From assembly GCA_014237365.1 (NCBI GenBank), contig JABZFQ010000023.1, positions 1-33,675 of the forward strand: 33,675 nt of DNA, written 5' to 3'. Origin of the DNA: Desulfobacteraceae bacterium (GTDB taxonomy: Bacteria; Desulfobacterota; Desulfobacteria; Desulfobacterales; ETH-SRB1). Under the pieces are notes generated by a model that saw only the letters and a list, made by a program, of their open reading frames with translations, was not told the DNA's origin and made no database searches. This document shows, piece after piece, positions 9,191-17,567 of this stretch. Numbering within the stretch: position 1 is the first letter of the stretch; every line of letters begins with the position of its first letter. Both the position numbers and the translations under genes were made by a program.

Positions 9191-9715
9191 ATGTCAAACG
9201 CAAAAAAGGTCAAAGAAATCATGGTTAAATTGACCGATTATCCCCACATTCCGTATTGGATGAATATTAGGGATGCTATTGCCATGATTCATAGTGTCTA
9301 TGATGAAAAATCAGGTCTTGGCGAGAACCGGATGGTTCTGGTGTTCGATGAAAGTTACCAGCTTCTTGGCATCTTAAGGCTCAAAAACCTGCTCGCAGGC
9401 ATTGAACCAAAATTTCTCAGAAAGGACGATAAATCAAAATATCAGGGGCTGGCCCATGATGATTATGCAAGTCTTTCAGCCCTTGTTGAAGGGACATTTT
9501 CCGAGAATTGCAAAAAAGAAGCAAAAAAGCCTGTAAGTGAGGTAATGACACCCATTAAGGCTACGGTTGATGTAAATGATTCTGTTGTAAAGGCCGCTTT
9601 TATAATGCTCCAGACAAACTATAACCTTATTCCCGTGATGGACGGTAAAAAGGTAACAGGGGTTTTACGCATGAGCGATGTTTTTAATGAACTTACTAAA
9701 ATTGTAATAGAATAG
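9191..9715 (+). CDS. CBS-pair (Bateman) protein, partner of the DASS transporter
   Basis: 174 residues, soluble. Two CBS units are visible. The first spans about residues 15-75 (ending ESYQLLGILRLKNLL). The second spans about 115-170 (PVSEVMTPIKATVDVNDS, then VTGVLRMSDVF). CBS pairs usually bind AMP, ADP, ATP or S-adenosylmethionine and control a partner protein. AAAGGAGG lies at good spacing before the ATG. It is 11 bp upstream of the transporter gene, so it is probably the transporter's nucleotide-sensing regulator (inference). It is paralogous to the proteins at 12578 and 13137; it shares LTDYPHIPYW with the latter (LTDYPHMPYW). Confidence 0.85.
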   Translation: MSNAKKVKEIMVKLTDYPHIPYWMNIRDAIAMIHSVYDEKSGLGENRMVLVFDESYQLLGILRLKNLLAGIEPKFLRKDDKSKYQGLAHDDYASLSALVEGTFSENCKKEAKKPVSEVMTPIKATVDVNDSVVKAAFIMLQTNYNLIPVMDGKKVTGVLRMSDVFNELTKIVIE

Positions 9716-9726
9716 GGAGGTGAACT

Positions 9727-11256
9727 ATGGCTGAGAAAGAAAAACCAATTGCAAAAGGTGAAGGCCTCCCGGAGATGCCGGATGAGATTATGCTTTCTCC
9801 CGAGAAGCCTCCATTAGACTGGAAGCGTCTGCTTTTTATGGGAATAGGAATTGTTCTGTTTCTAATTATATATTATTCTTCGCAATGGCCGGATGCTGTT
9901 GATCCAGAGGGAAAGCATTTTATCTTATCAAACGCGGGCAAGGGAGCTTTGGCTGTTTTTGCGCTGGCAGGCACCTGGTGGGTATTTGAAGTCGTGCCGA
10001 TCGGTGTAACCAGTATTATGATAGGGGTGTTGCAGGCCCTGTTTCAGGTCAGATCCGCTAAAGTGGCTTTTAAGGATTTCATGGATCCATCGGTTATGTT
10101 TATTTTTGGCTCAATAGTTATCGGCATGGTCTTTACCAAGACGGGGCTGACCAAGCGTCTGGCATACAAGATGCTGGCTATTGTAGGAGAAAAGACCAGC
10201 ATGATCTATCTCGGCTGTTTTGTGACAACAGCGGCCCTGACCCACATCATGGCCCACACCGCAGTAGCTGCTACCATATTTCCTTTGCTTATGGCTATCT
10301 ATGCCCTGTATGGAGAAGGCGACAAGCAGACCAAGTTCGGCAAGGGCCTTTTTATTGGTATGGCCTATATAGCAGGTGCGGGCAGTATCGTAACCCTTTT
10401 GGGCGCTGCACGCGGGGCCGTGGCAATCGGGTTTTTCAATGATATAATGAATCAGGATATAAGTTTTTTTCAGCTCACGTATTACATGTTTATCCCGGGC
10501 TGGATAATGGTCTTTGCCTTGTGGGGATTTTTCATGATCTTTTTTAAACCAGAGAAAAAAACCATTCCCGGACTTCGTGAAAAGGCAAAACAACTCAATG
10601 CCCAATTGGGTAAAATCACTAAAGATGAGATTATTGCCATACTCATTGTTCTTGCGGTGATAATTTTTCTGGCTCTGCGGTCCTTTATACCTGAGTTAAA
10701 AATATTTCATAAGACCGCGATTGTTTTGCTTTCGACTGTAGTATTCTTCCTTGTAAAAATTCTGGATGTCAAGGATCTCGAAGAAATACCCTGGAATATT
10801 ATACTGCTTTTTGCCGGAGCCATGAGCATTGGTTTTTGCCTCTGGGAAACAGGCGCTGCCGAATGGATGGCAGTAAACTGGCTGGTGATGTTTCAGGAGT
10901 CATCCGGGTTTGTATTTATCATGAGTATAGCCTTTTTTGTCATGATTATGACTAACTTTATCATGAACGTAGCTGCCATTGCCATCTCGCTGCCGGTGGC
11001 TCTGGTTATTGCCCCATATCTTGGCGTGGCCGGAGAGGTGATACTTTTTGCATCACTGATCGTGGCCGGAATGCCTTTCCTCTTGCTGGTGGGTGCGGCT
11101 CCTAATGCAATAGCTTATGAGTCAAAGCAGTTTACCACAGGTGAGTTCTTCCTGTATGGCATTCCAGCCAGCATTATGCTGATGGCAATTGTGGCTCTGT
11201 GCGTGGGAGTGATCTGGCCGATTCTGGGGATGCCGATTAGTATACCGACACCATAG
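9727..11256 (+). CDS. DASS/SLC13-family anion:sodium symporter
   Basis: 509 residues. A soluble N-terminus of about 32 residues is followed by many hydrophobic segments starting near 33. Family marks include the late NFIMNVAAIAISLPVALV and GAAPNAIAYESKQFTTGEFF, close to the usual 'PNA...(Y/S)' signature of divalent anion:Na+ symporters. The first helical-hairpin SNT motif is replaced by MAHTAVAATIFP near 176-187. Likely substrates are sulfate or a dicarboxylate; in sulfate reducers DASS proteins are candidate sulfate importers. Specificity cannot be read from sequence. It is cotranscribed with the CBS protein from a sigma-54 promoter and ends at a hairpin terminator. Confidence 0.87.
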   Translation: MAEKEKPIAKGEGLPEMPDEIMLSPEKPPLDWKRLLFMGIGIVLFLIIYYSSQWPDAVDPEGKHFILSNAGKGALAVFALAGTWWVFEVVPIGVTSIMIGVLQALFQVRSAKVAFKDFMDPSVMFIFGSIVIGMVFTKTGLTKRLAYKMLAIVGEKTSMIYLGCFVTTAALTHIMAHTAVAATIFPLLMAIYALYGEGDKQTKFGKGLFIGMAYIAGAGSIVTLLGAARGAVAIGFFNDIMNQDISFFQLTYYMFIPGWIMVFALWGFFMIFFKPEKKTIPGLREKAKQLNAQLGKITKDEIIAILIVLAVIIFLALRSFIPELKIFHKTAIVLLSTVVFFLVKILDVKDLEEIPWNIILLFAGAMSIGFCLWETGAAEWMAVNWLVMFQESSGFVFIMSIAFFVMIMTNFIMNVAAIAISLPVALVIAPYLGVAGEVILFASLIVAGMPFLLLVGAAPNAIAYESKQFTTGEFFLYGIPASIMLMAIVALCVGVIWPILGMPISIPTP

Positions 11257-11300
11257 AGTAAGTAAGATATGATAACCGGATGGTTGTATGATTAGTTTAT

Positions 11301-11336
11301 CTAGGGGAGAGTCATGCTCTCCCCTTAGACTTTTTT
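11301..11336. terminator. Bidirectional hairpin terminator between transporter and activator genes
   Basis: GGGGAGAG (11304-11311), 5-base loop, CTCTCCCC (11317-11324), then a T-run at 11331-11336 on the plus strand. It serves the transporter operon and also lies directly beyond the minus-strand activator stop (11325-11327). Confidence 0.8.
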
Positions 11337-12332
11337 AAGAGGCTTTCGACGTCGTTCAAATTTTATGTTATATTTTTGAATTTTGTGCCTTAAAGTTCTG
11401 GGGCTTATATTCAGTATTTTTGCTGTTTTTTCTCTGTCGCCAGCCAGGCGGTGCAATGCATCCAAAATGGCCTTTTTTTCAGCCTCACTTCTGATTTCCT
11501 CAAGGTTTTTTATACGAAGGGGATCTTTAAAATGCCATAAAAAGTCAGAGGGAAGATGTTCTAAACTTATCGTATCGTCATCATTAATAATAAATACTCT
11601 TTCAATGAGATTTTTCAATTCCCTTACATTACCTGGCCAGTCATAACGGCATAAGAGTTCAATAACTTCCGGTTCAACCGCTGGCTTTGGTTTTTTAAAA
11701 TTAACTACCGATTGATTCAGAAAGTGGTTCACCATTTTGGGGATAACGTTTTTCCTTTTTCTTAATGGGGGTATAAATATTGGAACTACATGGAGCCTAT
11801 AAAATAAGTCTTCTCGAAATAATTTCTTTTTGACTTCATTTTGCAGGTCTTTATTAGTTGCCGATATGATACGGATATTCACTTTAATTAGCTCATTTCC
11901 CCCAATTCGGAGGAATTGAGAATCTTCTAAAACACGTAAAAAATCAACCTGATTTTCAAGTGGAAGTTCAGAGACCTCGTCAAGAAAAAGAGTCCCTTTG
12001 TCAGCCATCTCAAAGCAGCCTTTTTCTTGACGAATAGCGCCGGTAAAGGCTCCTTTTTCATGGCCAAATAGTTTGTCTTCAAACATAAGGCCTGAGAGGA
12101 TTCCGGAGTTTACAGGGACAAATGGATTTTCAGATCTAGGGCTTTGCAAATGAATAATCTTGGCAAGCAGTTCCTTGCCCGTACCGCTTTCTCCTGTAAT
12201 CATGACACTTACATCGTGTTTGGCTACTTTATTTACGATCTTCAATATGGAGTGCATTGCTTCAGAGCCAAGTATGAACTCCTGCATGATTGATTTCCGG
12301 ATGTGCTTTATAAAGGGAGATTGCAGTTTCAT
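11325..12332 (-). CDS. Sigma-54-dependent activator (AAA+ and Fis-type HTH, no sensor domain)
   Basis: Enhancer-binding protein that remodels RNA polymerase-sigma-54. Numbered from the ATG at 12332 (335 residues), it shows Walker A GESGTGKE (47-54), the sigma-54 contact loop GAFTGA (94-99), Walker B GTLFLDE (113-119), and a C-terminal Fis-like helix-turn-helix (DREKTAKILNISPRTLRHKI). Only about 20 residues precede the AAA+ domain, so there is no receiver, GAF or PAS domain; the layout is like PspF. The frame could extend to a TTG at 12398, adding 22 residues that resemble no domain, and an ATG at 12287 is also possible. It lies between the two operons it probably controls and is divergent from the second. 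Control is probably by a partner protein or by its own level (inference). Confidence 0.92.
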   Translation of the reverse strand: MKLQSPFIKHIRKSIMQEFILGSEAMHSILKIVNKVAKHDVSVMITGESGTGKELLAKIIHLQSPRSENPFVPVNSGILSGLMFEDKLFGHEKGAFTGAIRQEKGCFEMADKGTLFLDEVSELPLENQVDFLRVLEDSQFLRIGGNELIKVNIRIISATNKDLQNEVKKKLFREDLFYRLHVVPIFIPPLRKRKNVIPKMVNHFLNQSVVNFKKPKPAVEPEVIELLCRYDWPGNVRELKNLIERVFIINDDDTISLEHLPSDFLWHFKDPLRIKNLEEIRSEAEKKAILDALHRLAGDREKTAKILNISPRTLRHKIQKYNIKFERRRKPLKKV

Positions 12333-12416
12333 AAGCCTATGTTGCTTTTCATATTCTATACAACCGAATATTTTAACCTGAATTACTATGGATGTCAAAC
12401 AGATTCAGAGTTGAAA

Positions 12417-12455
12417 CCGGCAAACTTTTTCCATTTTGGCAGAAACTTGCCAAAA
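12417..12455 (+). promoter_or_regulatory. Upstream activator site B (palindrome between activator and second operon)
   Basis: CCGGCAAAC at 12417 is followed by the palindrome TTTTGGCA (12434-12441), 6 bp, TGCCAAAA (12448-12455). Aligned with site A, the shared form is TTTGGCARAAWCTTGCC. The offset from CCGGCAAAC to the palindrome is 21 bp here and 22 bp in site A. It could also autoregulate the divergent activator gene. Confidence 0.7.
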
Positions 12456-12548
12456 TTTATGCATAAAAATGCCGTTTATAAGTGGTTACTATAAAATAAA
12501 TTCAAAGATATCGTATGGTTATAACGAGATGAGTTGAATCTTTGACAG

Positions 12549-12565
12549 TTGGTATAAACCTTGCT
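12549..12565 (+). promoter_or_regulatory. Sigma-54 promoter of the CBS/PEP-synthase-like/kinase operon
   Basis: TTGGTATAAACCTTGCT differs from the promoter at 9071 at only two of 17 positions. Its GG lies 113 bp after the activator palindrome, against 114 bp for the first operon. It lies within the open frame that extends upstream of the CBS gene, which argues that this upstream extension is not translated. Confidence 0.7.
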
Positions 12566-12577
12566 CTAAGTTATTGT

Positions 12578-13066
12578 ATGTATTCGGAAAAAACAGTTAA
12601 AAACTATATGCGTTCTTTGGATCAATATTGTTATATTGATGAGGACGAAAATATACAAAAAGCCCTTGTTGCCATGAATAATATAAGGAAAGAGGGCAAA
12701 GACCAATGTCTTGTTGTGTTGGGGGCAGGTCCCCTTGAAATGGAGATAATAAAAGGCTTTGTGACTCCTTCTGAACTTGTCTTTGGATTATTATCTCACT
12801 TTTTAAAAGGGGTGCAAAGAAGTGGCCCCATCTTTTGGGAAGGACAGCTTGAAACAGAATGCCTTGAAGGTGTGAATAAGCGTGTAGGGGAAATAATGCT
12901 TTCGATTAAGGCTTATGTCAGAGAAAACGAAATGCTTATGGAGGCTGTTTTTTTGCTAAACAAATACAAGATGGATTTCCTGCCGGTAGTGAGAAATGAT
13001 GAAGTGGTTGGCATAATTCATCTTGATGATATTTTAAAAGAGATTTGTGGTATTATATTGAAATAA
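12578..13066 (+). CDS. CBS-pair protein 2
   Basis: 162 residues from the ATG at 12578. From there the N-terminus aligns without a gap to the paralogue at 9191 (M-x5-VK-x2-M in both). The second CBS unit is clear (KMDFLPVVRNDEVVGIIHLD); the first is more divergent (DENIQKALVAM...QCLVVLGAG). The sigma-54 promoter predicts transcription starting near 12576, which would make this ATG almost leaderless. The ATG at 12608 is then the alternative start. First gene of the second operon, 70 bp before the next CBS gene. Probable role: nucleotide-dependent regulation of a partner protein (inference). Confidence 0.8.
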   Translation: MYSEKTVKNYMRSLDQYCYIDEDENIQKALVAMNNIRKEGKDQCLVVLGAGPLEMEIIKGFVTPSELVFGLLSHFLKGVQRSGPIFWEGQLETECLEGVNKRVGEIMLSIKAYVRENEMLMEAVFLLNKYKMDFLPVVRNDEVVGIIHLDDILKEICGIILK

Positions 13067-13136
13067 ATGTTAAAAACATATTGATAATAATGTTAATATG
13101 GCATATCCTTCCCAAAACTTTTGCAAAAAAGGTTTA

Positions 13137-13613
13137 ATGATGACAATAATAAAGAAATTATTAATTCCTCTTACAGATTATCCTCATATGCCTTACTGGG
13201 CAACCCTGGAAGAGGCGATTGTCCTGTTAAATTTTGCCCATGAATCGGGCTATCATACTGTTTTAGTATTTGATGAGTTTTATAAATTACTTGGAATGCT
13301 GGACGGCCGGGAAATACTCAGGGTGATCAATCCAAAATTCAAAAAACTTTCTCCTGATAAAGTTTCTTCAAAATGGAATGATATTATAAATTCTGCAAAC
13401 GATAATCAATTTAAAAAGCCCATAAAAGATTTTATTTCCCCTTTTAACATGATGGTTGAGTCCACTGATCATATCCTGAAAGTAGCCTATCTATTACTTC
13501 AGCATAATCTTGATATAATACCGGTTAAAGAAGCAGGAAAAGTGTTAGGAGTCGTGCGAATGCATGATATATTCCATAAGATAACCGGGTCTATTCTTCA
13601 GTCTGAAAAGTAG
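13137..13613 (+). CDS. CBS-pair protein 3
   Basis: 158 residues from the ATG at 13137 (the ATG at 13140 is equally possible; AAAAAAGG lies just upstream). The frame extends to an ATG at 13098, but that start has no ribosome-binding site and adds residues not shared with paralogues. It is close to the 9191 protein: LTDYPHMPYW near the start, VFDEFYKLLGMLDGREIL in CBS 1, NLDIIPVKEAGKVLGVVRMHDIF in CBS 2. It lies 22 bp before the PEP-synthase-like gene. Confidence 0.83.
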   Translation: MMTIIKKLLIPLTDYPHMPYWATLEEAIVLLNFAHESGYHTVLVFDEFYKLLGMLDGREILRVINPKFKKLSPDKVSSKWNDIINSANDNQFKKPIKDFISPFNMMVESTDHILKVAYLLLQHNLDIIPVKEAGKVLGVVRMHDIFHKITGSILQSEK

Positions 13614-13635
13614 TTGGGATTCAAAGAGGTTTGAA

Positions 13636-16182
13636 ATGCGTCGTTTATTAAACATATTCAGAAGAAAGGTCGCTGCTCCCCAGCCTGTCTCGGATGATGG
13701 ACAGATGTTCAAAGAAAGGTATTCTTACTTTAAAAAACTTCTCTCTGAAAACAACGCTGTTTTAGAGATCATGGCAGATATGGAGGAAAAGCTTTCAGGT
13801 GAATATATATTTGATATGAATTATGTCAGGACCAGTTGCAATAAACTGGTAGACAGTGTTCAGAATATTATTGTGAATCTTGATAAGCTCTCAAAAGGCA
13901 AATATCCTGTACTTTATTTTGCATTTGCAAGGATTAATTCAAAAATTGAGGCAACCCTTATTAACAAGATAGAGATTCCGGTAACAGATTTTGCCATACC
14001 CTTTGAATCAGTGACAAAGGAGATGGTTAACAGTGTTGGTGGTAAAAATGCAAATTTAGGTGAGATCAAAAACAGAGTTGGTTTGCCTGTTCCTGATGGC
14101 TTTTGCATAAGCGCTTATGCTTTTAAAAAATTTATTGAATATAATAAGTTAAAAAACAAAATTATTTTAAATTCAACTGATATGGGTGATATAGAGGGAT
14201 TAAATAAAATCAGCAAAGAAGCTCATAACCTGATTATGGAATCTCAAATTCCTCCTGATATTGAGACCGGTATATTAAATGCTTTCTCAGAACTCTTCAG
14301 GAAAGCATCATCCAAAGTCAGCGAACCAACAGCCTCGGTTAGAAGTTCCGCTATATATGAAGATGCCGAGTTTACCTTTGCGGGTCAGTATAAAACCGCA
14401 CTCAATGTTACCTCAGATAAACTTATAGAACAGTATAAAAAAGTTATTGCAAGTCTGTTTACCTCCAGAGCTATGTTTTACTACAAGACTAAAGGCTTTG
14501 AAGAAGATGATATGGTTATGGCAGTCGGTGTGGTTGAAATGATTGATGCCAGGGCAAGCGGGATTATGTATTCTCGTGATCCAAACAATGCTGAAAATGA
14601 CAGCATTATCATTAATGCTGTCTGGGGTCTGGGCAAGTATGCGGTTGACGGGACGGTAAGTCCAAATATATATGTAGTTTCCAGAGATAAACCAGGGACA
14701 ATTTTGGAAAAAACTACGCCCGCACAGGAGGTTATGCTCAAATGTGATTCCAGGGATGGTGCGGTTGAAGTTGAGGTTCCGGAAGAAAAAAGAGCAACTT
14801 CGTGTTTAACCGATGATCAAATAAAGTTTCTTGCCGATTATGCCCTGGTGCTTGAAAAACATTATGATAGACCTCAGGATATAGAGTGGGCTCTTGATGA
14901 GAATAATAATTTTTTTATTTTACAGACCAGGCCCCTCAACATTTTAAAAGAACAACCTGCCAAAAATATTCAGACAATTACAAAAGGTCATAAAATCCTG
15001 ATAAATAAGGGACAGGTTGCATGCAAAGGCGTTGGTGCGGGAAAGGTTTTTTTTGTTAATAGAGAAGAAGATCTTGAAAAGTTTCCTGAAGGGGCTGTTC
15101 TTGTGGCCAAACACACTTCGACCGGGTTTGTCACTGTCATGAACAAAACCAGCGCAATTATTGCTGATGTCGGAAGCCCTACCGGTCATATGGCAACACT
15201 GGCCAGAGAGTATAAAATTCCTACTTTGCTTAATACTGTCATAGCCATGAAGACACTGGAAGCTGATAAGGAGATAACTGTTGATGCTATTAACGGGAAC
15301 ATTTATGAAGGACGCATAGATGAACTTGTTGAAGCGGGAAAAATGGATAACCCTTTCAAGGATACTGCGGTTTTCAGGGTCCTGCGCGAGCTGTTAAATA
15401 ATATAGCTCCTTTAAACTTAATTCATCCTGAAAGTGAAAAGTTTAGCCAGGAGTATTGTGAAACTTTTCATGATATAACACGATTCGCCCATGAAGTATC
15501 AATGAAGGAGATGTTTAAAATAGTTGACAGCCCTGATATAAGTAAGCGGGAGGCTGTAAAACTTGAGGTTAAAATTCCACTTGAAATCTATATTATAGAC
15601 TTGGGTGGCGGCATCAAAAGTGATTCAAAAAAAATAACGCCGGAACATATTCTTTCCATACCAATGAATGCCCTGCTAAAAGGTATGATGGCCATAGAAT
15701 GGCCCGGCCCGCCACCGATAAATGTAAAGGGGTTTATGAGCGTTATTGCCAGTACTGCCATGCAGCCTCACTCTGAAAAGTTATTATGGGAACCCAGTTT
15801 TGCTATAATTTCCGGGGAATACATGAACTTTAACATCAGGCTTGGCTATCATATCCAGACTATTGAGGCATATGCCGGCGATAATATAAATGATAACTAT
15901 GCCCGATTTTTATTTAGAGGCGGCGGCGCTTCTGTTGACAGACGAACCAGAAGAACCAGGCTTATTAAACAAATTTTAGAAATGATGGATTTCAATGTAA
16001 AAAGGACCGGAGACGTCCTTGATGCAAGTATTACCAAGTATGATAAATCAACTGTTTTGAAAAAACTTGGTATACTGGCTCATATGACAGCATACACAAA
16101 ACAATTAGACATGACTCTTTTTAATGATGCCATGGTTGACTGGTATTTTAAAGAGTTTATCAAGAAACATTATGTTAAGTAA
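13636..16182 (+). CDS. PEP-synthase-like phosphotransferase lacking the PEP/pyruvate barrel
   Basis: 848 residues. An N-terminal helical region (1-130) is followed by the ATP-grasp nucleotide-binding domain of PEP synthase/PPDK: VNSVGGKNANLGEI near 132-145, ASVRSSAIYEDAEFTFAGQY near 235-254, and QDIEWALDENNNFFILQTRP near 415-434. The swivelling phosphohistidine domain has SPTGHMATLAREYKIPT with the likely acceptor His518. After about residue 580 the TIM barrel with its catalytic cysteine, which binds PEP or pyruvate in true PEP synthase, is absent. About 270 residues of unrecognised sequence replace it (RFLFRGGGASVDRRTRRTRL near 755-775). It can plausibly autophosphorylate on histidine from ATP, but the acceptor is unknown, so the name ppsA should not be used. 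It is cotranscribed with two CBS genes and two kinases. AGAGG precedes the ATG. Confidence 0.85.
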   Translation: MRRLLNIFRRKVAAPQPVSDDGQMFKERYSYFKKLLSENNAVLEIMADMEEKLSGEYIFDMNYVRTSCNKLVDSVQNIIVNLDKLSKGKYPVLYFAFARINSKIEATLINKIEIPVTDFAIPFESVTKEMVNSVGGKNANLGEIKNRVGLPVPDGFCISAYAFKKFIEYNKLKNKIILNSTDMGDIEGLNKISKEAHNLIMESQIPPDIETGILNAFSELFRKASSKVSEPTASVRSSAIYEDAEFTFAGQYKTALNVTSDKLIEQYKKVIASLFTSRAMFYYKTKGFEEDDMVMAVGVVEMIDARASGIMYSRDPNNAENDSIIINAVWGLGKYAVDGTVSPNIYVVSRDKPGTILEKTTPAQEVMLKCDSRDGAVEVEVPEEKRATSCLTDDQIKFLADYALVLEKHYDRPQDIEWALDENNNFFILQTRPLNILKEQPAKNIQTITKGHKILINKGQVACKGVGAGKVFFVNREEDLEKFPEGAVLVAKHTSTGFVTVMNKTSAIIADVGSPTGHMATLAREYKIPTLLNTVIAMKTLEADKEITVDAINGNIYEGRIDELVEAGKMDNPFKDTAVFRVLRELLNNIAPLNLIHPESEKFSQEYCETFHDITRFAHEVSMKEMFKIVDSPDISKREAVKLEVKIPLEIYIIDLGGGIKSDSKKITPEHILSIPMNALLKGMMAIEWPGPPPINVKGFMSVIASTAMQPHSEKLLWEPSFAIISGEYMNFNIRLGYHIQTIEAYAGDNINDNYARFLFRGGGASVDRRTRRTRLIKQILEMMDFNVKRTGDVLDASITKYDKSTVLKKLGILAHMTAYTKQLDMTLFNDAMVDWYFKEFIKKHYVK

Positions 16183-16264
16183 ACCAAACTTGAAGCGTGT
16201 TAGGAACCTATGGGATGAACCTGTAGATCTTCACATATTTGATTTCAAAAGAATCCCCATCTAT

Positions 16265-16281
16265 CCCCTTTACAAAAGGGG
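16265..16281. other. Short hairpin in the gap before the kinase genes
   Basis: CCCCTTT, 3-base loop, AAAGGGG, with no T-tract. It lies in the 218-bp gap between the PEP-synthase-like gene and the first kinase. It could be an mRNA processing or attenuation hairpin, or a small dispersed repeat. I see no sigma-54 promoter in this gap. Confidence 0.45.
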
Positions 16282-16400
16282 AGGGGAAATTTCATGATGA
16301 ACTGGTTCTATGGATCACTTGTTTGGATTTTGAATTATTTTTCTGAAAAACTATAGACATTGGACAAATACGGCCATGAAGGCCAGGAGGTGGACCAAAA

Positions 16401-17528
16401 ATGGCACCTAAGCTCACCACAAAGGAGGAGTTGTTAGAAGACAACAGGTTTCTTAACAGTGTTTTGAATGGGATCAGAGACCAGATTATGGTTGTTGATA
16501 AGCATTACAGGATAGAAGAAGTAAATAAGGCGTTTTTAGATAGAGTTGGTAAGCAAAAAAAGGAAATTATTGGCAGGCATTGTTATCATGTTCTTCATGA
16601 TGAGGATAAACCTTGTAAAATTTCAAAACATTTCTGTCCGGTGCAGGAAGCATTCAATAGCGGCGAACCATACGAAGCGCTTCATACCCGTTATAAGTGT
16701 CGTAAGGTTTCATATTTTAGAATTATAGCCTATCCAATGCTGGATGAAAATGGATCTGTTACAAGGGTTATTGATATGGCCAGGGATATCACCCAGTGGA
16801 AAAAGAGCGGAGACCATCTGTATCATGTACAGAAATTAATATTTTTAGGTAAACTCGCGGCTGATCTGGCCCATGAATTCAATAATCCAATGGGAGTAAT
16901 ACTGGGCTTTGCAGATCTTCTTTTAGAAAAGATGGAGCCAGGGAGCAAAAATTACGATATGCTCAAAACCATAGAAAGACAAGGGCTAAATTGTAAAAAA
17001 ATTGTTGAGAATCTGTTAAGCTTTGCGAGACATCCTGAAGAAAGTGACTATTCTGCTGACGTGAATGCAAGCATTGAAAAAGTGCTTTTAGTTGTTGAAA
17101 ATATTTTGCTTAATGTGAATATTACCATAGTGAAGAACTATACAAAAGATCTTCCGAATGTAAGAGGAGATTCAAAACATCTTCAGCAGGTATTTATCAA
17201 TTTGATTACAAATGCTGTTTCAGCCATGCAGGGAGGGGGGACTCTTACCATTTGCAGCAGGCTCGATACCTCCGGCAGTAAAGTAGAAATACTTTTCAAA
17301 GATACGGGATACGGTATTAAAAAAGAATACAGAGACAGGATATTTGATCCCTTTTTCACAACAAGAGATGTTGGAGAAGGGACAGGATTGGGACTTTCTG
17401 CCAGTTACGGTATAGTGTCAAAGTATGACGGGAACATAACCTTTGAGACTGCGACTGAAGAAGAAGATAAAGATAGAAAAGGCACAACTTTTAGTGTTGT
17501 TTTGCCTGTTGTTTTATTTGATGCCTGA
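16401..17528 (+). CDS. Soluble PAS histidine kinase with Cys-rich PAS
   Basis: 375 residues, no membrane segment. The PAS domain spans about residues 15-130. It contains the cysteine set C61, C72 and C79 with H66 (CYHVLHDEDKPCKISKHFC), a pattern seen in a class of PAS domains that may bind a metal or sense redox state. HisKA follows with ADLAHEFNNP and phospho-acceptor His158. The HATPase_c domain has NLITNAVSAM, DTGYGI and EGTGLGL. AGGAGGTGG lies upstream of the ATG. It is paralogous to the next gene over the whole kinase core. The likely phosphate acceptor is the receiver protein at 19877. Confidence 0.92.
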   Translation: MAPKLTTKEELLEDNRFLNSVLNGIRDQIMVVDKHYRIEEVNKAFLDRVGKQKKEIIGRHCYHVLHDEDKPCKISKHFCPVQEAFNSGEPYEALHTRYKCRKVSYFRIIAYPMLDENGSVTRVIDMARDITQWKKSGDHLYHVQKLIFLGKLAADLAHEFNNPMGVILGFADLLLEKMEPGSKNYDMLKTIERQGLNCKKIVENLLSFARHPEESDYSADVNASIEKVLLVVENILLNVNITIVKNYTKDLPNVRGDSKHLQQVFINLITNAVSAMQGGGTLTICSRLDTSGSKVEILFKDTGYGIKKEYRDRIFDPFFTTRDVGEGTGLGLSASYGIVSKYDGNITFETATEEEDKDRKGTTFSVVLPVVLFDA

Positions 17529-17567
17529 TGATTTTTTTCATATAAGCAGTATTTTCTTGAGGATAAA

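Noticed and set aside
10111-10605. Long minus-strand open frame inside the DASS transporter gene
   Set aside because: It is antisense to clear membrane-protein coding sequence and has no recognisable features or ribosome-binding site.
12542-12577. Upstream extension of the CBS protein 2 frame from a TTG
   Set aside because: The extension is the sigma-54 promoter itself, and paralogue alignment starts at 12578.
13636-16182. True PEP synthase or pyruvate phosphate dikinase
   Set aside because: The C-terminal PEP/pyruvate barrel and its cysteine motif are not visible.
16265-16281. Rho-independent terminator splitting the operon before the kinases
   Set aside because: The hairpin has no T-tract after it on either strand, so termination is not supported.
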